From Sulfitobacter sp. M05 (GTDB lineage: Bacteria; Pseudomonadota; Alphaproteobacteria; Rhodobacterales; Rhodobacteraceae), in the NCBI RefSeq assembly GCF_029285175.1, contig NZ_JABEDH010000001.1, positions 1,488,001 through 1,552,000 on the forward strand: a stretch of DNA of 64,000 nt. Direction: 5' to 3'. A model generated the notes under the pieces. It made no database searches, was not told the DNA's origin, and saw nothing but the letters and a program-made list of their open reading frames with translations. A program made the position numbers and the translations under genes. Below are positions 24,533-34,968 of the stretch, piece by piece; position 1 is the first letter of the stretch; each line of letters opens with the position of its first letter.

Positions 24533-25873
24533 CTAGGCAATTCCGGCATAGATTTGCGCAAGCTTCTGAACAGCGGCTTCCGGTGGCATCTCTTCACTTT
24601 CACCGGTGCGGCGTGAGGTCAGTTCAACAACGCCGTTTTTCAACCCACGTGGCCCGACCGTGATCCGCCAAGGCAGGCCGATCAGATCCATCGAGGCAAA
24701 TTTGCCCCCCGCGCGTTCGTTGCGATCGTCATAGAGCGGCTCCAGCCCGATCTGGGTAAGGGCCGAATAGAGCGCCTCGCAAGCGGCATCCGCTTCGGCG
24801 TCGCCCTGTTTGAGGTTCACAATCCCGGCATGGAACGGTGTCACCCCTTCGGGCCAGATGATGCCCTTATCGTCATGGCTGGCCTCAATGATCGCCCCCA
24901 ACAGGCGGCTGACACCAATGCCGTGGCTGCCCATATGGACCGGCTGGTTCTTGCCATCAGGCCCCTGCACTGTCGCACCCATGGCTTCGGAATACTTGGT
25001 GCCGAAATAGAAAATCTGTCCAACTTCAATACCCCGCGCAGTGCGCCGGCGCTCTTCGGGCACCTCGTTAAACAGGGCCTCGTCGTGGGTCTCGTCGGTG
25101 CGGGCGTATTTCGTGGTGAACTCCTGCATCACAGCGGCGCAATCGGCAACACTGTTATAGTCGATCTCGCGGTCGCCAAAGCTTAGATCGGTGACGGCGC
25201 TGTCATAGAACACCTCGGATTCACCGGTTTCGGCCAGTACCAGAAACTCATGCGTGTCATCCCCACCCATAGCACCGGAATCCGCCCGCATCGGGATCGC
25301 CTGCAACCCCATCCGCTCGTAGGTCCGCAGATAGCTGACCAGATGGCGGTTATAGGAATGCAGCGCGTCTTCTTTTGACAGATCAAAGTTATACCCGTCT
25401 TTCATCAGGAATTCGCGGCCCCGCATCACGCCGAAACGCGGACGCACCTCGTCGCGGAATTTCCACTGGATCTGATACATGGTCAGCGGCAAATCCTTGT
25501 AGCTGCTGACATGGGATCGGAAAATATCGGTAATCAACTCTTCCGCCGTGGGGGTGAACAGCATCTCGCGCCCCCCCCGGTCCTTGATCCGCAGCATTTC
25601 ATCGCCAAAGGCATCATAGCGCCCGCTTTCATGCCACAGATCGGCCGACTGGATTGTTGGCATCAACATCGCCAGATGGCCGGCCCGCGCCTGCTCTTCA
25701 TGCACGATATTTTCCAGCTTGCGCAGAATCTTGAACCCCATCGGCAGCCAGGAATAAATCCCCGCAGCGGACTGTTTGATCAAGCCGGCGCGCAACATCA
25801 ACCGGTGGCTGACAATCTGCGCCTCGCTGGGGTTTTCCTTTAGGACAGGCAGAAAATAACGGCTCAGACGCAT
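24533..25873 (-). CDS. proS: Prolyl-tRNA synthetase (short alphaproteobacterial form)
   Basis: 446 residues, lacking the INS editing domain of ~570-residue ProS, as is usual in alphaproteobacteria. Class II motifs are present: motif 2 around [27 protein letters not shown] positions ~135-160, motif 3 [16 protein letters not shown], and a C-terminal anticodon-binding domain (about 345-440). GAGGAG lies 7 nt before the ATG. Upstream gene of a minus-strand run through DUF2937 to lolD. Confidence 0.97.
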   Translation of the reverse strand: MRLSRYFLPVLKENPSEAQIVSHRLMLRAGLIKQSAAGIYSWLPMGFKILRKLENIVHEEQARAGHLAMLMPTIQSADLWHESGRYDAFGDEMLRIKDRGGREMLFTPTAEELITDIFRSHVSSYKDLPLTMYQIQWKFRDEVRPRFGVMRGREFLMKDGYNFDLSKEDALHSYNRHLVSYLRTYERMGLQAIPMRADSGAMGGDDTHEFLVLAETGESEVFYDSAVTDLSFGDREIDYNSVADCAAVMQEFTTKYARTDETHDEALFNEVPEERRRTARGIEVGQIFYFGTKYSEAMGATVQGPDGKNQPVHMGSHGIGVSRLLGAIIEASHDDKGIIWPEGVTPFHAGIVNLKQGDAEADAACEALYSALTQIGLEPLYDDRNERAGGKFASMDLIGLPWRITVGPRGLKNGVVELTSRRTGESEEMPPEAAVQKLAQIYAGIA

Positions 25874-25946
25874 GGCGACGCTCCTCGAAACTCAATTTAC
25901 TTTCCCCGCTGCCTAATTGAACGCAGCGGCCAACACAATTGCCCTT

Positions 25947-26043
25947 CTCTTTTTGGCCGTAAATCCTGCGGGAGTTTGAGGGCAGAGCCCTCAACAAATT
26001 TTCCTTCAGGAAAATTCATAAAATCGAATGCGGGCTTGCCCGC
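25947..26043. repeat. Intergenic repeat segment with three consecutive hairpins
   Basis: Starts with CTCTTTTTGGCCGTAAATCC (similar to 36519-36541), then three perfect hairpins: TTGAGGGC-AGA-GCCCTCAA (25976-25994), AATTTTCC-TTCA-GGAAAATT (25998-26017) and GCGGG-CTTG-CCCGC (26030-26043). The last is next to the pepT stop and is followed on the minus strand by CATTCGATTTT, so it can terminate pepT. Confidence 0.6.
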
Positions 26044-26047
26044 TCCT

Positions 26048-27286
26048 TCAGCTCACCGCCCGCTGTGCCAACGCAATCGCCACTTTGGTTGCCAAGGCCA
26101 TATCCTGCACCGAAATCCATTCGAGCGGGCCATGAATTTCCTGCATACCGGTAAAGACGTTCGGGCATGGCACCCCCATCTCGGTCAGCCTTGATCCGTC
26201 CGTACCGCCGCGGATCGGGACCGACACCGGGTCAAGCCCGACATCCGCCACCGCTGCGCGCACCAGATCCACCGGCGTCATGTCTTTTTCCAGCCAGTAG
26301 CGCATGTTGCGGTATTGTGGCGTGATCTCGCAGGCAATCTGCGCCCGCGGCTCTCCGGCGGCCACCGCCGCGCAAACCTGGCGCAGCAAATCCCCCTTGG
26401 CGGCCAGTCCCTCCAGTTCGAAATCACGGATGATCAGCACAATTTCCGCCTCGCTGGATCCGCCGGTCATCTCGGACACATGGATGAAGCCTTCCGTGCC
26501 TTGGGTGGTTTCAGGCGTCATGGTAACATGCGGCAGGGTCATCACGATCTTGCTGGCCAGATGTAGCGCATTCACCATCTTGTCCTTGGCGAACCCCGGA
26601 TGCGCCGACACCCCTGTCACCCGCACCACGGCCCCATCTGCCGAAAAGGTCTCGAACTCGATCTCGCCGGGTTTGCCACCATCAAAGGTATAGGCAAAAT
26701 CAACGCCAAAGTCGGCCGGCAGACGTGCATCAACGCCGCGCCCGATCTCTTCGTCCGGAGTAAAGGCCAGCCGGATTGCCCCGTGTTTGATCTGTGGGTT
26801 CTGCAACAAATGCCGCGCGGCGGTCATGGCAATCGCCACGCCGGCCTTGTCGTCCCCACCAAGCAAGGTCAGCCCGCTGGCGGTGATGATGTCCTCGCCC
26901 TGTTTCTCCCCCAGATAGGGCGAATTCTCAGGCGAGAGTTTCAGATCAGGCGCATCGGCAAAGGTGATATCGCCACCGTTATAGCCGCGATGCACCACCG
27001 GTTTCACGCTTGTTGCATTGAACTGCGGGGCGGTGTCCACATGGGCGCACCAGCCCATGACCGGCCCCTCGGCTGTGGCGGGGATGGTTGCCAGAACCAC
27101 ACCATAGTCGGTCAGTTCAACATCCTGCGCGCCCATCTCGCTCAGCTCGGCCAGCAAGAGGCGCGACATATCCAGCTGGATATCGGTACTTGGCTGGCTG
27201 GCAGAGGATGCATCACTCTGGCTGTCAATGGCCGCATAGCGCAGAAGACGCGCCTCTAGTTCAGTATCAAATTCGCTGCGTGTCAT
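26048..27286 (-). CDS. pepT: Peptidase T (tripeptide aminopeptidase)
   Basis: 412 residues from the ATG at 27286, with AAAGGAG just upstream. M20-family zinc exopeptidase. The metal-ligand motifs are in place: WCAHVDTAPQ (first His/Asp), GGDDKAGVAIAM (bridging Asp), TPDEEIGRG (Glu-Glu) and a C-terminal His in GGTDGSRLTEMG / NVFTGMQEIHGP. It removes N-terminal residues from tripeptides in the cytoplasm. Single-gene unit, divergent from the PerM-like gene. Confidence 0.95.
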   Translation of the reverse strand: MTRSEFDTELEARLLRYAAIDSQSDASSASQPSTDIQLDMSRLLLAELSEMGAQDVELTDYGVVLATIPATAEGPVMGWCAHVDTAPQFNATSVKPVVHRGYNGGDITFADAPDLKLSPENSPYLGEKQGEDIITASGLTLLGGDDKAGVAIAMTAARHLLQNPQIKHGAIRLAFTPDEEIGRGVDARLPADFGVDFAYTFDGGKPGEIEFETFSADGAVVRVTGVSAHPGFAKDKMVNALHLASKIVMTLPHVTMTPETTQGTEGFIHVSEMTGGSSEAEIVLIIRDFELEGLAAKGDLLRQVCAAVAAGEPRAQIACEITPQYRNMRYWLEKDMTPVDLVRAAVADVGLDPVSVPIRGGTDGSRLTEMGVPCPNVFTGMQEIHGPLEWISVQDMALATKVAIALAQRAVS

Positions 27287-27462
27287 CGGGATCTCCTTTG
27301 CGGTGATGTGGTGGCCTTGCAGGTGGCGTGTCAAGACGGGCTCTTGATCACAATCGCGCAGAAAGCCGCCACGGGCACCGGGATTTCGCGAAAAACCATG
27401 ATGTTTCAACCCGCCCGCCCTTGAAAGATACCCCCTTTCGCGCAATGTCAGGAGGGGACCAG

Positions 27463-28557
27463 ATGGAGAGCAGGATGGCCTTGCCGATCAGAGAACAACT
27501 GAAATACTGGGGCATCGCGACAGCGGTGTTTCTCGCTGTTTTGTGGTTTATCGGTGATGTGCTGATGCCGTTTCTACTGGGGGGGGCGATTGCCTATTTC
27601 CTTGATCCGGTTGCCGACAGGCTGGAGCGGATGGGGCTGAGCCGGGCATTGGCGACGGCGCTGATTACCGTGGTTGGCGTGGTGATCTTTGTCGCCATGG
27701 CGCTTTTGGTCATGCCTACCCTGATCAAGCAGGCCCTCAGCCTTGTGCAGACCGCCCCTCAGCTGTTTCAGGATTTCACCACCTTTCTGACCACCCGTTT
27801 TCCCGCACTTCTGGATGATACTTCTACGCTCAGCACCTCTCTGGCCTCTATCGGAGCGACGATTCAGGAACGCGGTGGCGCGCTTTTGCAAACGGCGCTG
27901 GCGTCTTTCGCATCCATCATCAACATTGTGATCCTGTTTGTGATCGTCCCTGTCGTTGCGGTGTATCTGTTGCTGGACTGGGATCGGATGGTCGCAGCCA
28001 TTGACCGGCTGTTGCCGCGCGACCACGTAGCAACCGTGCGCAAACTGGCGGGCGAAATTGACCGGACGCTGGCCTCTTTCATCCGCGGCATGGGGACGGT
28101 TTGCCTGATCCTTGGCACCTATTACGCCATTGCGCTGATGCTGGTCGGGCTGCAATTTGGCCTTGTCGTCGGCTTTATCGCCGGTCTGGTGACCTTTATT
28201 CCATACCTCGGGGCCTTGTTGGGCGGGGCATTGGCAATTGGTCTTGCCCTGTTCCAATTCTGGGGGGACTGGCTGTCGATCGGATTGGTTGCTGGTGTTT
28301 TCATGCTGGGTCAGGTGATCGAGGGCAATGTGCTGACCCCGAAACTGGTTGGCGATTCCGTCGGGCTGCACCCGGTTTGGCTCATCCTGTCCCTGTCGGT
28401 TTTTGGCACCCTGTTCGGCTTTGTTGGGATGTTGATTGCCGTGCCTCTGGCCGCTGCCATCGGTGTGCTTGCGCGTTTTGCGACCGCACAATACCGGCAA
28501 AGCCTGCTGTATCAGGGCACCGAAAACGCGCGCCAGAACGACACGGCATCACGCTGA
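27463..28557 (+). CDS. AI-2E/PerM family membrane transporter
   Basis: 364 residues from the ATG at 27463, with AGGAGGGG upstream. Seven to eight hydrophobic segments; the family core AVYLLLDWDRMVAAID and the long C-terminal membrane block (PYLGALLGGALAIGLA; VLTPKLVGDSVGLHPVWL) are typical. Named after the TqsA autoinducer exporter, but most members are of unknown substrate. The hdaA start follows one base after its TGA, as seen in many alphaproteobacteria. Confidence 0.9.
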   Translation: MESRMALPIREQLKYWGIATAVFLAVLWFIGDVLMPFLLGGAIAYFLDPVADRLERMGLSRALATALITVVGVVIFVAMALLVMPTLIKQALSLVQTAPQLFQDFTTFLTTRFPALLDDTSTLSTSLASIGATIQERGGALLQTALASFASIINIVILFVIVPVVAVYLLLDWDRMVAAIDRLLPRDHVATVRKLAGEIDRTLASFIRGMGTVCLILGTYYAIALMLVGLQFGLVVGFIAGLVTFIPYLGALLGGALAIGLALFQFWGDWLSIGLVAGVFMLGQVIEGNVLTPKLVGDSVGLHPVWLILSLSVFGTLFGFVGMLIAVPLAAAIGVLARFATAQYRQSLLYQGTENARQNDTASR

Positions 28558-28558
28558 T

Positions 28559-29239
28559 ATGGCCGAGCAACTTGGACTGAACCTGCCCAGCCGCACCGCA
28601 CTGGGGCGCGATGCATTTTTCGTCGCACCGTCAAATGCCCTGGCTTTGGCGATGATCGACACATGGCCGGCATGGGCAAGCGGCAAACTGGTGCTGACCG
28701 GCCCGAAGGGGGCGGGTAAAACCCATTTGGTCCATGTCTGGGCCGCCGTGGCGGAGGCGACAATCATTGCCGCCCACGATCTGGAGGAGGCGGATATTCC
28801 GGCCCTCGCCCAGAACCATATCGCCGTTGAAGACGTGCCCGCCATCGCCGGCAATGAGCGGGCTGAAACCGCCCTGTTCCACCTGCACAATCTGACATTG
28901 GCGGAAGGACATACCCTGCTGCTGACCGGTACACCGGCCGTGGCGCACTGGGGATTGCGCCTGCCCGACCTGATGAGTCGGCTGCAAGGCACCACCGCGG
29001 CGGCGCTGGAAGCCCCGGATGACGCATTGCTTTCTGCCCTGCTGGTCAAGCTGCTGGCCGACCGCCAGCTGACGCCGAAACCGGCATTGATCAGCTATCT
29101 TCTGGGCCGGATGGACCGATCCTTTGCGGCGGCGATTGATCTGGTGGCCCGCCTGGATGCTGCCAGCCTGGCACGTAAGAAACCGATCACTGTTAAACTT
29201 GCGGCGGCGGTGCTGGACAAGGACACCCCAGACGCGTGA
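28559..29239 (+). CDS. hdaA: DnaA-related regulatory inactivation protein HdaA
   Basis: 226 residues beginning one base after the PerM-like stop. A compact AAA+ domain related to DnaA domain III: Walker [10 protein letters not shown] (48-56), Walker B-like IAVEDV, sensor LLLTGTP and the arginine-bearing [10 protein letters not shown]. No DNA-binding domain IV. Hda-type proteins with the sliding clamp stimulate ATP hydrolysis by DnaA after initiation. The N terminus [10 protein letters not shown] is a likely clamp-binding peptide (QLxL). Confidence 0.9.
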   Translation: MAEQLGLNLPSRTALGRDAFFVAPSNALALAMIDTWPAWASGKLVLTGPKGAGKTHLVHVWAAVAEATIIAAHDLEEADIPALAQNHIAVEDVPAIAGNERAETALFHLHNLTLAEGHTLLLTGTPAVAHWGLRLPDLMSRLQGTTAAALEAPDDALLSALLVKLLADRQLTPKPALISYLLGRMDRSFAAAIDLVARLDAASLARKKPITVKLAAAVLDKDTPDA

Positions 29240-29294
29240 TAACTGCGTCGATTGCCGTCATAATTTCATTACATTTCTACCCAATAAGGCAGCC

Positions 29295-31469
29295 ATGACT
29301 CAAACCGATTTTTTGACGGGTGCTTTCCCGCCCGCTGTAGATATGCCCGACCTTGACCTGAACGGGCCGGGGCGCTTTTTCAACCGCGAACTCAGCTGGC
29401 TGGGTTTTAACTGGCGTGTTTTAGAAGAGGCCGAGAACCCTCGTGTTCCCTTGCTGGAACGGCTGCGGTTTCTGTCGATTTCGGCCCATAATCTGGACGA
29501 ATTTTATGCCGTACGTGTGGCGGGCCTGCGCGAGCTGGCGCAAGCGGGCAATACAACCCCCGCCTTTGACGGGCTGACCCCAGCCGAACAGCTGGTGTTG
29601 ATCAACGAGGACGCGCGCAATCTGATGCAAGCCCAGCAACGGGTGCTGGTTGATCTGATGGCCGAAATGGATGCTCAGAACATCTATCTGGAACATATCG
29701 CCGACCTGACCAAAGACGATCTGAAATACCTCAAGAATGTCTTTTTAAATCAGGTGTTTGCGGTTTTGTCCCCCTTGGCCATCGACCCCGCACACCCGTT
29801 CCCGTTTATTCCCAACACCGGCTATGCGCTGGCACTGCAACTGGAACGCACCAGTGACAAACGCCCGTTACAGGCCCTGCTGCCGATCCCGGCGCAGATC
29901 GAGCGGTTTGTCTCCCTGCCCGCCAACGGTGACACCCTGCGTTATCTGCCGCTTGAAGACCTTCTGGTCATCCATATCCCCGACCTGTTTCCCGGTTATA
30001 AGCTGAAGTCGCATTTTGAATTCCGCGTCCTGCGCGACAGTGATTTAGAAGTCGAAGACGAGGCCGAAGACCTTGTACGGGAATTCGAGGTTGCTTTGAA
30101 ACGCCGCCGCCGGGGCGAGGTCGTGCGCCTGACCCATTCTGCCGGCGCACCAGAGAAACTGAAATCGGTGATCATGGCCGAGCTGGGCGTGCATGACCGT
30201 GATGTGATTGAAATTGACGGGATGATCGGCGTTGACGATCTGTCCGAACTGGTCACCGATGCGCGTCCCGATCTGCTTTGGCCGCAGTTCAGCCCACGCG
30301 TCCCCGAGCGGGTTCAGGACCACGACGGTGATATGTTCGAAGCAATCCGCCACAAGGATATGCTGTTGCATCACCCCTATGAAACCTTTGATATGGTGGT
30401 GCGTTTTCTGGCGCAGGCGGCCCGTGATCCCAATGTGGTGGCGATCAAACAGACGCTTTACCGCACCTCGCGCGACAGCCCAATTGTCGAGGCCCTGTGC
30501 GAAGCGGCAGAGGATGGCAAATCAGTCACCGCGCTGGTGGAACTTAAGGCCCGCTTTGACGAGGCCGCGAATATCCGCCAGTCACGCCGTCTGGAGCGCG
30601 CTGGTGCCCATGTGGTTTATGGCTTTATTGATCTGAAAACACACGCAAAAATCTCTACTGTGGTGCGCCGTGAAGGCAATCAGCTGGTGACCTACACCCA
30701 TTATGGCACCGGCAATTACCACCCGATTACCGCGCGGATTTATACCGACGTGTCGCTGTTCACCTGTGACCAGAAGCTGGGGCGCGATGCGACGAAAGTG
30801 TTCAACTATCTGTCCGGGTACGCACAGCCAGACAGCCTTGATAACCTTGCCATTTCGCCCACCACCCTCAAGCCGCGCCTGATCGAGATGATCGCTGCAG
30901 AAGCCGCCCACGCCAAAGCCGGGCGTCCGGCGTCAATCTGGGCGAAAATGAATTCGCTGATTGATGACGAGGTGATTGACGCGCTGTATGCCGCCTCGCA
31001 GGCCGGGGTGCAGATCAGCCTTGTGATACGGGGCATTTGCGGGCTGCGGCCCGGGATCAAGGGCCTGTCAGAGAACATTCGGGTGAAATCCATCGTTGGC
31101 CGTTTTCTGGAGCATTCCCGCATTGTCTGTTTTGCCAATGGCGCAGGCTTGCCGCATAAGAAAGCGCGGGTGTTTATCTCTTCTGCGGACTGGATGGGGC
31201 GCAACCTGAACCGGCGTGTGGAAACACTGATCGAGATCGAGAACGCCACGGTCAAAGCGCAGATTGTCAGCCAGATCATGGCCGCCAATCTGGCCGATGT
31301 GGCGCAAAGCTGGATCATGGCTCCTGATGGCAGCTTCAAACGTCCCGCCTTTCAGGAAGGGCAGTTCACCTTCAACTGCCACAGGTTCTTTATGGAGAAC
31401 CCCTCGCTGTCGGGACGCGGGTCTGCCGGGGCCTCGGATGTGCCAAAGCTGACCCATACAGAAGATTAA
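29295..31469 (+). CDS. ppk: Polyphosphate kinase 1
   Basis: 724 residues from the ATG at 29295 (AAGG 7 nt upstream). Domains in order: N-terminal helical ([19 protein letters not shown]), head, and two PLD-like catalytic domains. The autophosphorylated His is His450 in LKTHAKI; the second His lies in LEHSRIVCF. It makes polyphosphate from ATP reversibly. 55 nt after hdaA; 97 nt before ppx, so the two polyphosphate genes probably form a unit. Confidence 0.97.
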   Translation: MTQTDFLTGAFPPAVDMPDLDLNGPGRFFNRELSWLGFNWRVLEEAENPRVPLLERLRFLSISAHNLDEFYAVRVAGLRELAQAGNTTPAFDGLTPAEQLVLINEDARNLMQAQQRVLVDLMAEMDAQNIYLEHIADLTKDDLKYLKNVFLNQVFAVLSPLAIDPAHPFPFIPNTGYALALQLERTSDKRPLQALLPIPAQIERFVSLPANGDTLRYLPLEDLLVIHIPDLFPGYKLKSHFEFRVLRDSDLEVEDEAEDLVREFEVALKRRRRGEVVRLTHSAGAPEKLKSVIMAELGVHDRDVIEIDGMIGVDDLSELVTDARPDLLWPQFSPRVPERVQDHDGDMFEAIRHKDMLLHHPYETFDMVVRFLAQAARDPNVVAIKQTLYRTSRDSPIVEALCEAAEDGKSVTALVELKARFDEAANIRQSRRLERAGAHVVYGFIDLKTHAKISTVVRREGNQLVTYTHYGTGNYHPITARIYTDVSLFTCDQKLGRDATKVFNYLSGYAQPDSLDNLAISPTTLKPRLIEMIAAEAAHAKAGRPASIWAKMNSLIDDEVIDALYAASQAGVQISLVIRGICGLRPGIKGLSENIRVKSIVGRFLEHSRIVCFANGAGLPHKKARVFISSADWMGRNLNRRVETLIEIENATVKAQIVSQIMAANLADVAQSWIMAPDGSFKRPAFQEGQFTFNCHRFFMENPSLSGRGSAGASDVPKLTHTED

Positions 31470-31566
31470 CGCCAGCGCCCGACTTTGCAAATTTACTGAG
31501 GGTAAACGATTGACCCGAAGGCGGCGCTGACCCATCCTGCGCCCAACAAAACCCGCAGGAGACCGC

Positions 31567-33162
31567 ATGGTAGATCTGACCGAAAGGCCGCCCTCGCCCG
31601 TGCCCGAAACCGGCATTGCTGAACTCGGGCTGTTTGGCAAACCCCTGTTTGAAGACCCCTCGGCGCGGGCATTGGCGCGGGTCGGCGTGGTGGATGTCGG
31701 GTCGAACTCTGTGCGTTTGGTGGTGTTTGACGGGGCGGCACGTTCGCCTGCGTATTTCTACAACGAAAAGATCATGTGCGCTTTGGGTGCCGGTATGGCC
31801 GAAAGCGGGCATTTGTCCCCCGAAGGCCGGGTGCGGGCGCTATCGGCCATGCGGCGGTTCAAAAAACTGGCGGATGGCATGGGGCTGTCGGAGCTGTCAG
31901 TGGTGGCCACTGCTGCCGTGCGCGATGCCCGCGACGGGCGCGATTTCTGCGACGAGGTGCTGCGCGAAACCGGTCTGCGCATCTGGGTGATTGACGGCAA
32001 GGAAGAGGCGCGTCTGTCCGCGCAGGGCGTCTTGCTCGGGTGGCCCGGGGCTTATGGGCTGGTCTGTGACATTGGTGGTTCCTCGATGGAGTTGGCCGAG
32101 ATTTCCGGCGGCCGTGTTGGCAAGCGGGTGACATCGCAATTGGGGCCGCTGAAACTGCGCGACATCAAAGGCGGAGCAAGGGCACGCAAGGTCCATATCG
32201 GCGAGGTTATGGACAAGCTGAAGGACACCATGGGCGCGCAACGTGATCGCCTGTTTCTGGTGGGTGGATCGTGGCGGGCAATTGCGCGGATCGACATGCT
32301 GCGCCGCGGGTACCCTCTTCAGGTGCTGCACGAATACCGCATGACACCACGGGCCGTTTCCGCCACCGTAAGATATATCAAAGAGACACCTGCCGATGTG
32401 CTTCGGGCGGCGTCCGGGGTATCAAGCAGCCGGATGGCACTGGTGCCTTTTGCCGCTGAAGTGCTGTCACGGTTGGTCAAGACCTTCCGCCCCAAAGACA
32501 TTGCAATTTCCAGCTATGGCATCCGCGAAGGCATGTTGTACGAGCAAATGCCACAACGCCTGCGTGACCGCGATCCGCTGATCGAAGCCTGCCGTTTCGC
32601 CGAAGCCAAAGATGCGCGAATGCCCGGATTTGGCAAAACACTGTATAACCTGATCCTGCCGCTTTATAAATCCGCCCCTGCCCCACGCAAACGACTGATT
32701 AAGGCTGCCTGCCTGCTGCATGACGTCAGTTGGCGGGCGCATCCTGATTATCGTGCCGAAGTTTGTTTCGACAATGCGACCCGCGCCAATCTGGGCGGAT
32801 TGAAACATGTTGAACGGGTCTTTTTAGGGCTGGCGTTGCTGTACCGCTATTCCAACAAACGCGAGAACGCGCGGTTCAATGACCTCTATGAAATGCTGGA
32901 TGAAACCCAGCGGGCCGAAGCCGAGGTTTTGGGCAAGGCGATGCGGTTTGGCGCGATGCTGTGGATGGATCCCGATGAGGATCGGGGCGAAATCCGTTGG
33001 TTTTCCAAAAAGAAACAGCTTCAACTGCGGCTCACATCCGATATGTTACCGCTGTTTGGTGAAGTGGCCGAAGCGCGGCTCAATTCGCTTGCTGACTCCT
33101 TGGGGGCGGAGGTCGAGATCAAAACGGTCCGAGACCGCAAGCCGTCTCAAATTTCGGCGTAA
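31567..33162 (+). CDS. ppx: Exopolyphosphatase, Ppx/GppA family
   Basis: 531 residues. ASKHA-fold N-terminal half with phosphate loops VVDVGSNSVRLVVFDG (P1) and CDIGGSSMELAEISGG (P2), and the GKEEARLSAQGV segment of the active site; an HD-like C-terminal region (ACLLHDVSWRAHPDYR) follows. It degrades polyphosphate or pppGpp. AGGAG precedes the ATG. The last 16 bases overlap the convergent VOC gene. Confidence 0.94.
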   Translation: MVDLTERPPSPVPETGIAELGLFGKPLFEDPSARALARVGVVDVGSNSVRLVVFDGAARSPAYFYNEKIMCALGAGMAESGHLSPEGRVRALSAMRRFKKLADGMGLSELSVVATAAVRDARDGRDFCDEVLRETGLRIWVIDGKEEARLSAQGVLLGWPGAYGLVCDIGGSSMELAEISGGRVGKRVTSQLGPLKLRDIKGGARARKVHIGEVMDKLKDTMGAQRDRLFLVGGSWRAIARIDMLRRGYPLQVLHEYRMTPRAVSATVRYIKETPADVLRAASGVSSSRMALVPFAAEVLSRLVKTFRPKDIAISSYGIREGMLYEQMPQRLRDRDPLIEACRFAEAKDARMPGFGKTLYNLILPLYKSAPAPRKRLIKAACLLHDVSWRAHPDYRAEVCFDNATRANLGGLKHVERVFLGLALLYRYSNKRENARFNDLYEMLDETQRAEAEVLGKAMRFGAMLWMDPDEDRGEIRWFSKKKQLQLRLTSDMLPLFGEVAEARLNSLADSLGAEVEIKTVRDRKPSQISA

Positions 33163-33539
33163 ATCTCAATCAGATTGCCATCCGGGTCGCGAAAAAACAG
33201 GGTGCGATGGCCGAATTCCCTATCTGTGGGCGGCGATAAAATCGCGATGCCTTTGGCGCGCAACTCTGCCGCGCAGGCATCAACGATAGGGACCGGCACC
33301 CGAAACGCCAGTTGCAGCGCGGCAGTGCCCTGCGGCACCGGCTGGTCAGATACGGTAAACCCCGGGAGGCAAAGCGCAAGCACAGTGCCCCCGACGCGGT
33401 ATTCAAACCAGCCATCGGACAGGGCACGATCCAGCACAAACCCAAGCACACCCTCGTAAAAGTCCCGCATCGCCGCCAGATCGCGGGTAATGACCACAGT
33501 GTAATCCACTGCCGTTATTGCATCAAAGGCGGAGGCCAT
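33147..33539 (-). CDS. VOC family protein
   Basis: 130 residues from the ATG at 33539, which overlaps the stop of the secreted-protein gene by one base (TGATG). Vicinal-oxygen-chelate fold: DYTVVITRDLAAMRDFYEGV at the start and the C-terminal RTLFFRDPDGNLIEIYAEI with metal-ligand Glu. Glyoxalase/bleomycin-resistance type; substrate unknown. Convergent with ppx, overlapping its end by 16 bp. Confidence 0.85.
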   Translation of the reverse strand: MASAFDAITAVDYTVVITRDLAAMRDFYEGVLGFVLDRALSDGWFEYRVGGTVLALCLPGFTVSDQPVPQGTAALQLAFRVPVPIVDACAAELRAKGIAILSPPTDREFGHRTLFFRDPDGNLIEIYAEI

Positions 33540-33907
33540 CACAGATCAATCTGTGGTGCGGGTTCGGTGGGCGTTTCCGGCGGGGTCATCGGGTGTTCGG
33601 GCTTGCGCCGGATGATGATGTCGCCGTTGGGCAGAATTTCAGGGGGCAGATAGACGCTCCAGTCCTCGACCTCAGCCATCAGTTCGGTGAGTTTCGGCCC
33701 CATCTCGCTGGCAAATTCCCGCAAGGCCGGCCCCATTTCCTCGGCAATGCCTTGCAGCTCCTCCATCGTGGGCTCCATCTCTTTCAGGATACCCTCCAGA
33801 AACATCTGCGCGCCCCGCTCCATCAGAGACGGACCGGGGTCCTCCTCTGCCTGGGCGGCCGGGGCCGTAAGGGTAACAGCAAGAACAAAAGCCAGAGCGT
33901 GTTTCAT
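33539..33907 (-). CDS. Secreted acidic protein of unknown function
   Basis: 122 residues from the ATG at 33907. A signal peptide (MKHALAFVLAVTLTAPAAQA) is followed by an acidic Met/Glu-rich helix (about residues 30-85) and a Pro-rich tail. Related roseobacter proteins are often mislabelled as AAA+ ATPases, but there is no Walker motif here. Coupled to the VOC gene by a TGATG overlap. Confidence 0.7.
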   Translation of the reverse strand: MKHALAFVLAVTLTAPAAQAEEDPGPSLMERGAQMFLEGILKEMEPTMEELQGIAEEMGPALREFASEMGPKLTELMAEVEDWSVYLPPEILPNGDIIIRRKPEHPMTPPETPTEPAPQIDL

Positions 33908-33936
33908 ACGCCCAATATAGGACAACCGGCGCGGGA

Positions 33937-34968
33937 TTACAAAGTGTCGTCCAGATCAAGCGTCACCGGAAAATGATCCGACGCCATCACCAGAGCATCG
34001 CGCAGCGCCGGGGTGTTCCAGCATTCAGGATCATCCAGCGGGTGCCAGATACGCCAGCCTGCGCTCTTGGCACGGATGCCATCTGTGACCATGATGTAAT
34101 CCAGCAGGGCCTGCAAAAACCGTTTTTCCTGCCGGATCCAGAACCGCGCCGAAGTCGGCATCGCCCCCAATTTTCGCGATAATGCCTGACGCGCGTGGGG
34201 ATCAAACAAGGGCTGTGCCTGCCCGTGGCCCATCACGATCTCGACGGAGGACCGGCCAAACAGGTTTTCGAAACTGTCCAGACCGACGCCATCGTTCAAA
34301 TCCCCCAAAACCACCAGCGGTGTGGCTTCGGCCAGATGTTCGTCGATTCTCCCCCGCAACCAGATCGCCTGTGCCAGCTGTTTGCGCCGGTTGGCGATGT
34401 TGATCGTCAGGGCCTCGGCCTCGTTGCGGGCCCCGTGCGGGGCCTTGGATTTCAAATGCGCCCCGATCATCCGGAATTGAAACCCCGACATGGTTTCAAT
34501 CATCAGTTCAAGCGGCGGTTTGGAGAACACCACAAGGTCCTCATCTGCATCCACATCCAGATCAATCCGCAAGACCCCGTCGAAGCGTGGCGCGCCCTGC
34601 GCCCCCTTTGGGCCGGACACATCGCCGCGCGGGTCATGGCGCACCTGCAGGACGTCAGGGTCATACATCAATGCAATCTCTTGCTGCGTGTCATTGGAAA
34701 AGCCAATTATCGCAGCGCGGGCGCGCAAACCGAAATCTGCGGCAAACCCCGTAAGGGCGGCGATGGTCGAGCGCTTCCGGCTTTGATCCGGGGCTTCGAT
34801 CACCATAACCGCATCCGCATCAAGCGCTTGAAACACCAGCCCCAAAGCGGCGGTTTGCTGGGCGCGGGTCACATTATAGCGCGCCGACCACCCGCCATCA
34901 TCATGCAACCGACCCGCGTCATCAAACAACGCCGAAAACCACTCGACGTTATAGGTCGCGATCCGCAT
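33937..34968 (-). CDS. Endonuclease/exonuclease/phosphatase family protein
   Basis: 343 residues from the ATG at 34968, which overlaps the stop of the TerB-J gene by one base. EEP-fold motifs in order: RIATYNVEWF (Asn), a catalytic acid in DAVMVIEAPD, FRMIGAHLKSK (His), LVVLGDLNDG (Asp-Asn), LDYIMVTDG and ASDHFPVTLDLD (final Asp-His). Could hydrolyse DNA, inositol phosphates or lipids; no signal peptide, so cytoplasmic. A GTG/ATG further upstream gives only low-complexity sequence. Confidence 0.88.
   Translation of the reverse strand: MRIATYNVEWFSALFDDAGRLHDDGGWSARYNVTRAQQTAALGLVFQALDADAVMVIEAPDQSRKRSTIAALTGFAADFGLRARAAIIGFSNDTQQEIALMYDPDVLQVRHDPRGDVSGPKGAQGAPRFDGVLRIDLDVDADEDLVVFSKPPLELMIETMSGFQFRMIGAHLKSKAPHGARNEAEALTINIANRRKQLAQAIWLRGRIDEHLAEATPLVVLGDLNDGVGLDSFENLFGRSSVEIVMGHGQAQPLFDPHARQALSRKLGAMPTSARFWIRQEKRFLQALLDYIMVTDGIRAKSAGWRIWHPLDDPECWNTPALRDALVMASDHFPVTLDLDDTL

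Noticed and set aside
31484..31491. TTTGCAAA in the ppk-ppx spacer as a PccR site
   Set aside because: Single site; PccR targets here have two or three close copies, and another isolated TTTGCAAA occurs inside betC coding sequence, so chance is likely.
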